This document shows, piece by piece, positions 59,301 through 64,000 of a stretch of 64,000 nt of DNA. The translations under genes were made by a program, and so were the position numbers. Source of the DNA: Nocardia alba NBRC 108234 (GTDB taxonomy: Bacteria > Actinomycetota > Actinomycetes > Mycobacteriales > Mycobacteriaceae); the NCBI RefSeq assembly GCF_001612665.1, contig NZ_BDAX01000002.1:496001-560000 (forward strand). Direction: 5' to 3'. Each line of letters starts with the position of its first letter. Within the stretch, counting starts at the first letter, position 1. The notes under the pieces were generated by a model. It saw only the letters and a program-made list of their open reading frames with translations. It had not been told where the DNA came from and did no database searches.

Positions 59301-62271
59301 GGCGCGCCTGGGCATCGGTGTCCGCACCGTCTTCGACGCACCGACCGTCGCGGCACTGGCGCTGCGGGTCGAGGATGCCGAGAACCAGGCCGAGGACCCA
59401 CCGGTGCCGACAGCCCGGCCCGAACACCTGGCGCCTGCCCCGGCACAGCTGCGGATGTGGCTGCTCAATCAGCTCTACCGGGATTCCTCGGCGTACCACT
59501 TGCCGATCGCGTTGCGGCTGATGGGATCTCTCGATGTGGCGGCGCTCGATGCCGCTGTGCGGGATGTGGTGGACCGGCACGAGGTGCTGCGCACGGTGTA
59601 TCCCGCCGGCAGCGCCGGGCCGCAGGTGCGCATCCTCACCGTCGACGCGGCGCTGGGCGGTGCACCGCTGATCGCGCACACACTCGACCGGGCCGGGCTG
59701 GATGCCGAACTCGCGGTGGCGGTCGCCGCGCCCTTCGACGTCACCACCGACGCGCCGATCCGGCTGGCGCTGTGGAATCTCGGTCCCGACGACCATGTGC
59801 TCGCGCTGGTCGCCCATCACATCGCCGCCGACGGCTGGTCGCACAGCCCGCTCGTGGCCGATCTGTCCGCGGCGTACACCGCGCGGGCGGCCGGACGGCC
59901 ACCGCGGTGGGAGCCGCTGCCGCTGCAGTACGCCGATTACACACTGTGGCAGCATCGACGCCTCGGTGATCGCCACGATCCGCGGTCCACCGCCGCTCGT
60001 CAGCTCGCCCACTGGGTGCAGGCGCTCGACGGCGCGCCCGACCGGCTGCCGCTACCGACCGATCGAGTCCGTGTTCCCGGCTCCGGCAGGCCGGGCGGCA
60101 CCGGCGCGGTGATCGACTTCGAGATCGGCGCCGACATCGGCGCGGCACTGACCGAGCTGACTCACCGGCACAACGCGACGCCCTTCATGGCCGGTTACGC
60201 GGCGTTCGCCGTGCTGCTCGGCGACCTGGCCGGAATCGCGGACGTGACGGTCGGGACCCCCGTCGCGGGCCGTGGCCACCCGGCCCTCGACCGCTTGGTC
60301 GGCATGTTCGTCAACACCCTGCCACTGCGCCTGCCCCTCGATCCGCGAGAACACTTCACCATGCTGCTGGCGCGCGCCAGGGAGGTCGCGCTCGCCGGGC
60401 TCGACAACGCCGACGTTCCCTTCGATCACATCGTCGAAGCGGTGAATCCGCCGCGCGACAGCACCAGACACCCGCTGTTCGAGGCCGTGTTCTCCTACGA
60501 GAACCTGCCCCTCTCCCCCGCGCTGAACCTCGGCGGGCTTACCGTCAACGCCCTCGATATCCCTTGGGAAACAACGCATTTCGACCTGGCTTTGACGCTG
60601 CGTGAGCAGTCGGGCACCGGCGGACTGACAGCGAGCCTGCGCTACGCCACCGACCTCTACGACGCGGCGACGGTGGCCGGGTTCGCGGCGCGGTTCGTCG
60701 AGATCCTCACGGCGATCGCCGCACATCCCGACGCGACTGTCGCGCAGTTGGCCGGCTCCGTCGCGGCCGGGCCCGCTCTGCCCGAGCGTCCGGAGCGGGA
60801 CAGCGACGCCGCCGCGGCCGGTGGCGGTGAGCCGGCGACCGTGCGCGAGCTCGCCGTGGCCCAGGTGTTCGCCGATGTGCTGGAACGAGATTCGGTCGCG
60901 ATCGATGATAGCTTCTTCGATCTCGGCGGCACCTCACTGCTGGTCTTCACCCTCCGGTCGGAGCTGCGGAACCGGCTCGGCATCGACGCCGACCCCCGCA
61001 TGCTGTTCGAAGCGCCGACGCCACGGGCGGTGACGGCGGCCGTGACAGCGGAGTCCGGCACAGCGGCCGCCGGGCACTGGACCGACATGCTGATCGACGA
61101 CGCGCGCCTCGACCCCACGATCATGGTGCCGGAAACGTTTGCGGCGCCACCGATCTCGGCCGACGATGTACTCCTGACCGGTGCCACCGGTTTCGTCGGC
61201 ATCCATCTGCTGCGCGAACTGCTCAACCGCACCGCCTCGCGCGTCTGGTGCCTGGTCCGCGCCCAGGACGCCGACGACGTGCGCCGCCGCCTCGCGACGA
61301 CACTCCAGCGATACGGACTCGGGACCGAGGGGCTCGCGGACCGGGTCGTACCGGTGCCGGGCGACCTCGCCGCGCCGCACTTCGGTCTCGCCGCCGATAC
61401 CTGGGCCGAACTGGCCGCGCGGATCGAGGTCATCTACCACAACGGCGCCCGCGTGAATCATCTGGAATCCTATGCCGCCCTACGCCCGGCCAACATCGCC
61501 GGAACCGTCGAAATCCTGCGGCTGGCGGTCGACACCCGGGTGAAGGCCTTGCATTTCGTGTCCACCGTGTCGGCCGCGGTCGGTGTCGGGCACACCGGAA
61601 TCGTCACCGAGCGCACCGCGATCACCGCCGATCAGGTGCCGCGCAATGGGTACCTGGCCACCAAATGGGTGGCCGAGCAGCTGGTCCTAGCGGCAGCCGA
61701 ACGTGGGTTGCCGGTCGCGGTGCACCGGCCCGGTCTGGTCGCCGGATCGATCAGCAGCGGCGCGAACAGTGCTGATGACGCGTTCTGGACGCTCATCCGC
61801 TCGGCCGCCCACCTCGGGGTCGCACCCGACATCGAATCCGCCGACGTCACCTTGGCCCCGGTCGACTACGTGGCACGGGCGCTGGTCACCCTCGCCACCG
61901 CCCGGCAGCCGAACACCGAGATCTACCATCTGGTCAACAGTGCACCCACCAACGTCGGAGACATCCTGAACACCCTGCGCCGCAGCGGTTTTCCCGTCGA
62001 AACCGTGTCGGTGGCCGATGCCGCCGAGCGATTGGCCGACCGAATCGCGCAGCACGCCGACCTCATGCGCGCCGCGCTCGTCGCCGACAACTACCTCAAC
62101 GGCGGCGGCGACGCCCTGATCGTCGACGACACCGGCACCCGAGCGGTACTCGCGCAATCAGGTGTGCGTTGCCCGGCCATCGATGCCGCTGTCCTACAAC
62201 GCTATGTCGACGGTTTCATCACCGCGGGCCTGCTACCGACCCCGGTCGCCGACCCGACCGAGGTCCGCTAG
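56356..62271 (+). CDS. Nonribosomal peptide synthetase, C-A-T-C-T-R, 1971 aa
   Basis: Domains in order: condensation (1-430, HHLALDG near 139); adenylation (about 440-930, YTSGSTGVPKG near 596, NGYGPTEAT); carrier (FFELGGTSL, Ser near 974); second condensation (1030-1450, HHIAADGWS near 1155); second carrier (FFDLGGTSL, near 1525); and a terminal thioester reductase (from about 1605, LTGATGFVGIHLLREL, with a YLATKWVAE active-site region). The second module has no adenylation domain. Release is reductive, giving an aldehyde or alcohol. The N-terminal condensation domain implies acceptance of an acyl or peptidyl donor from elsewhere. The by-eye specificity code starts D-M-G and resembles none I know. 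It is probably iron-regulated with the formyltransferase gene. Confidence 0.9.
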   Translation: MIPHGSIPAVRPLTAAQREVWFAQQLLGPVSLAIAQYVDLRGPLDLSAYRRAAHLAARDLGAYVCFTLVDGQPAQVHDEGIDDHIAVVDYSTESDPEAAARAWMRADQCAPFDLIADPPIVTTVLRLSSQRHLLYTRAHHLALDGLGAVRMQQLLSGHYTALLAGTKLPSAAIDSTAVLTAAEESYLGSRRCRTDREYWREQLAGLPAPVTLATRPGSPDPLPIHARAELPESLVERLRTRADFPGIAPVLVAAFAAFLGRLTDTDSVALSLPVTARTTAALRECGAMTSNIVPLHCSGDTVGTAIACARAELSGALRHQRYRGAEMVRDSGRRAESLSFGPAVNIMNFHTEVMLGPARGVIELLSTGPVEDLALNVYPVTGSGLRIEFEANRHRYTEAEVTAQLDRFVGFLTAFAAAGDDVRIDRLPVLTAAEANLLVPWRGPTAGTPATLGELIAAAVAANPDGIAVVYGERRWTYREFDAWTDRLAGALQAAGAGPETLVAMVMERSAASVGAVWAIAKTGAGFVPIDVGYPAERIAHILGDCGATLGVIGVEHPADLPGSVHWTIVDPDTAPDAQLRRPVCARPAHPAYLIYTSGSTGVPKGVLVTHGGLANLAAERRDRYALRPGARTLHHASPGFDMAVGEILCGLAGAATLVVAPRYVMAGPDLAELMRRERLTNAIITPAVLATLDPETLPDLRVLGVGGEAIRPDLVSAWSRTRLMRNGYGPTEATDIATIAELTPDRPVTIGAPLRGFHALVLDARLRPVPPGVIGELYLGGPALARGYHGRHSLTAARFVADPFGPPGGRVYRTGDLVTLTADAEPELIYHGRSDFQIKVRGHRIEPGEIETTLTGLPGVGRAAVTAHQDSRGTHLVAYLVPDGPLEVERVRLQIAERLPAYLRPSAYQVLDTLPLTPNGKLDTRRLPAPVFGHDGSRPVSTDTERTVAAAFAEVLAVEVAGAESDFFELGGTSLTATTLAARLGIGVRTVFDAPTVAALALRVEDAENQAEDPPVPTARPEHLAPAPAQLRMWLLNQLYRDSSAYHLPIALRLMGSLDVAALDAAVRDVVDRHEVLRTVYPAGSAGPQVRILTVDAALGGAPLIAHTLDRAGLDAELAVAVAAPFDVTTDAPIRLALWNLGPDDHVLALVAHHIAADGWSHSPLVADLSAAYTARAAGRPPRWEPLPLQYADYTLWQHRRLGDRHDPRSTAARQLAHWVQALDGAPDRLPLPTDRVRVPGSGRPGGTGAVIDFEIGADIGAALTELTHRHNATPFMAGYAAFAVLLGDLAGIADVTVGTPVAGRGHPALDRLVGMFVNTLPLRLPLDPREHFTMLLARAREVALAGLDNADVPFDHIVEAVNPPRDSTRHPLFEAVFSYENLPLSPALNLGGLTVNALDIPWETTHFDLALTLREQSGTGGLTASLRYATDLYDAATVAGFAARFVEILTAIAAHPDATVAQLAGSVAAGPALPERPERDSDAAAAGGGEPATVRELAVAQVFADVLERDSVAIDDSFFDLGGTSLLVFTLRSELRNRLGIDADPRMLFEAPTPRAVTAAVTAESGTAAAGHWTDMLIDDARLDPTIMVPETFAAPPISADDVLLTGATGFVGIHLLRELLNRTASRVWCLVRAQDADDVRRRLATTLQRYGLGTEGLADRVVPVPGDLAAPHFGLAADTWAELAARIEVIYHNGARVNHLESYAALRPANIAGTVEILRLAVDTRVKALHFVSTVSAAVGVGHTGIVTERTAITADQVPRNGYLATKWVAEQLVLAAAERGLPVAVHRPGLVAGSISSGANSADDAFWTLIRSAAHLGVAPDIESADVTLAPVDYVARALVTLATARQPNTEIYHLVNSAPTNVGDILNTLRRSGFPVETVSVADAAERLADRIAQHADLMRAALVADNYLNGGGDALIVDDTGTRAVLAQSGVRCPAIDAAVLQRYVDGFITAGLLPTPVADPTEVR

Positions 62272-62319
62272 GCGTATGAGGCCGGGCCGTGGTCGACGAC
62301 GCCGCGAAAGATTGTGCGC

Positions 62320-64000
62320 CTACGCGAATCCGCCGGCGCGGACCATCCGCGCGTAGAGGTCGTCGGCTCGCATCAACTCTTCGTGCGTTCCGACCGCCCG
62401 TACGCTGCCATCGTCCATCACCACGATCCGATCGGCGTGCCGCACGGTCGACAAGCGGTGAGCAATGGTGACGACGGCGTGGGTGCGCGCCCGCACGGCG
62501 ATCGCTTCGACGATCGCCGCCTCGGTCAGGGTGTCGATCTGCGACGTCGCTTCGTCGAGTAGCAGCACGTCTGCGTCACCGAGCATCGCGCGGGCCATCG
62601 CGATCCGTTGCCGTTGCCCACCCGAAAGGTCGGTGTCGCGAACGTGGGTGTCCAGGCCGTTCGGCTGGGCCGCGACGACCGAGTCGAGTCGGAGGAGGCC
62701 AAGAACCTCGGCCACCTCGTCGCGGGTGGCACCGTGGCGCAGGAACCGCAGGTTGTCGCTCAATGTGCCCGGCACCAGGGGGGATTCCTGCTCGACGTAG
62801 GCGATACGCGCGCGAACTTGCGACATCGTCAGATTCCGGTACGCCACGCCGCCCACCGAGATGGTCCCGGTGTCGGGTTCGACGAATCGCAGGATCGTCG
62901 AGAACACAGTTGTCTTGCCCGCGCCGGAGGGCCCCACGATGGCTGTGTGGCCGGTCGCGGGAATCCTCAGCGTCAATCCCTTCAACGCGTGTGGCGCATC
63001 AGGTGCGTAGCGGACCGTGACGTCGTCGAAACGCAAAGCCGAGTCGGGCTCGGCGGTCGTCGCCGGCGCCGGCTCGTGCGCCACGTCCGCTTCGGAGTGC
63101 AGCGTCTCCATCTCTCGGATACGCATGGCGGCCGCGATTCCCGACTGCATGGCCGTGATGTGCGTAGTCAGTTCTTGGATCGGCCCCATCAATGTGAACG
63201 CGTACAGCAGGAACGCGATCAGCGTCGACACGGTCAGCGAACCGTTGTCGACGCGCCAGGCGCCGATGGCCAGGATCGCGATGATGGCACCCTGCACACC
63301 TGTCCACGCGACGGTCCATGCCGTTGCCGACACCCGCACCGACTCGATCGCGTGGGTCCGGGCATTGCTCGCGTCGGCGCCGATCAAGGTGGCGATGCGG
63401 TGCTCGGCGCGTGCCGCCTTGACGGTACGCACCGAACGCAGGCTGGTTTCGAGCACGCCACCCAGCCGGCCCAGCGATTCCTGAGTTTGCGCGTCCGCCT
63501 TGGCAATTCGCGGCATAAGCGTTCCGAACAGCACACCGACGACGATGATCGCCAGCACGGTGACGCCCAGCAGCATCAAGTCGAGCACCCCCATGAGGAT
63601 CACGGTGCCCACCGTCAGGAAGGTGGCATTGACGATGCCGATCACCGCCGACGACGCGGCCTCCTTCAGCAGCAAGGTGTCAGCCGTGACGCGGGTGACC
63701 AACTCGCCTGCGGGACGCGCTTGCACCGACGGAACCGTGGCGCCGAGCAGTCGTCCGACGAGTGTCGTGCGTGCGTCGAAGACGATGTTCTCGGCGACGG
63801 TCCCGAGCAGGATCCAGTAGCCCCATCCGAGAACAGCGCCGACGACGAGCAGTACCAACAGGGCAACGGTCGGGCCCATGACAGAGGCGCCGGTGCCGAG
63901 AGCATCGAGGATCGACTTCGTCACCATCGGCGTCGCCATCACCGTCGCGGAACTGCCGAGGGCGAGTACGAGTCCGATCAGCAGGGTGCGCGTGTGCGGT
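62320..64000 (-). CDS. ABC exporter, fused membrane and ATPase domains (5' end outside window)
   Basis: The frame is open through the right edge, so the N-terminus is missing. A type I exporter membrane domain (five or more helices, for example LVLLVVGAVLGWGYWILLG, LLGVTVLAIIVVGVLFG) is followed by an ATPase domain with VGPSGAGKTT, LSGGQRQRIAMARAML and VLLLDEATSQID and a switch HRLST. It resembles single-polypeptide half-exporters adjacent to siderophore NRPS genes in nocardioforms (exochelin- or mycobactin-type export). It converges on the NRPS gene with a 48-base gap. Siderophore export is inferred from location. Confidence 0.9.
   Translation of the reverse strand, partial: PHTRTLLIGLVLALGSSATVMATPMVTKSILDALGTGASVMGPTVALLVLLVVGAVLGWGYWILLGTVAENIVFDARTTLVGRLLGATVPSVQARPAGELVTRVTADTLLLKEAASSAVIGIVNATFLTVGTVILMGVLDLMLLGVTVLAIIVVGVLFGTLMPRIAKADAQTQESLGRLGGVLETSLRSVRTVKAARAEHRIATLIGADASNARTHAIESVRVSATAWTVAWTGVQGAIIAILAIGAWRVDNGSLTVSTLIAFLLYAFTLMGPIQELTTHITAMQSGIAAAMRIREMETLHSEADVAHEPAPATTAEPDSALRFDDVTVRYAPDAPHALKGLTLRIPATGHTAIVGPSGAGKTTVFSTILRFVEPDTGTISVGGVAYRNLTMSQVRARIAYVEQESPLVPGTLSDNLRFLRHGATRDEVAEVLGLLRLDSVVAAQPNGLDTHVRDTDLSGGQRQRIAMARAMLGDADVLLLDEATSQIDTLTEAAIVEAIAVRARTHAVVTIAHRLSTVRHADRIVVMDDGSVRAVGTHEELMRADDLYARMVRAGGFA

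Noticed and set aside
57445..60012. 855-residue open frame opposite the NRPS gene
   Set aside because: It is antisense to NRPS codons and composed of Gly/Arg/Asp-rich sequence without domains; it arises from high GC at third positions of the real gene.
1..64000. CRISPR arrays, tRNA/rRNA genes, transposases, integrases or attachment sites
   Set aside because: I saw no regularly spaced repeats, no cloverleaf-like sequence with CCA end and no transposase or integrase motifs on either strand.

Overview
The window is very GC-rich, uses many GTG starts and packs genes into runs joined by 4-base ATGA/GTGA overlaps. It carries EspG, WXG100 and CpnT-like type VII secretion proteins, IdeR-type iron boxes, an Mtb12-like secreted protein, a latex-clearing-protein-like oxygenase and a reductase-terminated siderophore-type NRPS. 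Together these point to a mycolic-acid actinobacterium, most likely Nocardia or a close relative. I saw no rRNA, tRNA, CRISPR array, transposase or phage gene.

Left arm (1-16227): this is the most unusual part. After an ALDH / FAD-monooxygenase / ALDH operon come two divergent transcription units. Leftward: a multi-spanning membrane protein and two surface-anchored neocarzinostatin-fold proteins (3472-5740). Rightward: nine tightly overlapping genes (6057-14325), followed by a convergent CitE-like lyase and a secreted alpha/beta hydrolase. The operon holds proteins that resemble, one after another, the plant chlorophyll-breakdown enzymes: a chlorophyllase-like esterase, a PaO/CAO/TIC55-type Rieske oxygenase, two proteins related to red chlorophyll catabolite reductase (RCCR), and an SDR with the signatures of chlorophyll b reductase (NOL/NYC1). 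A tandem nitrilase, a maleate-isomerase/arylmalonate-decarboxylase-family protein and the CitE-like lyase could dispose of the monopyrrolic fragments. Three copies of a composite inverted repeat (GAAAC-N3-GTTTC-N7-GAAAC) lie before the leftward unit, before the operon and before the secreted hydrolase, each oriented with transcription. I read this as a regulon for binding, uptake and degradation of chlorophyll or another tetrapyrrole. The chemistry is inferred from by-eye homology and context and is not proven.

Middle (16228-34701): a MerR / alcohol dehydrogenase / cupin / aldo-keto reductase cluster; a lipoprotein sulfatase; a TetR-controlled SDR plus SRPBCC pair; a five-gene type VII secretion effector locus without core machinery, with a divergent partner protein; a secreted propeller; a LuxR-type response regulator; small stress proteins (51-aa membrane peptide, CsbD); and a BLUF blue-light receptor convergent with a TetR.

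Right half (34702-64000): Tat-exported metallo-beta-lactamase-fold and CocE-type hydrolases, a KstD-type flavoprotein, UppP, an Lcp-like oxygenase between two poorly coding stretches, and a TetR/SDR/SDR/flavin-monooxygenase/hydrolase catabolic cluster. Then come an ABC exporter with an Mtb12-like secreted protein under an IdeR box, a SufR-like regulator divergent from a methyltransferase/cupin pair, a decayed gene, and an iron-controlled siderophore-type locus (formyltransferase, C-A-T-C-T-R NRPS, ABC exporter running off the right edge).
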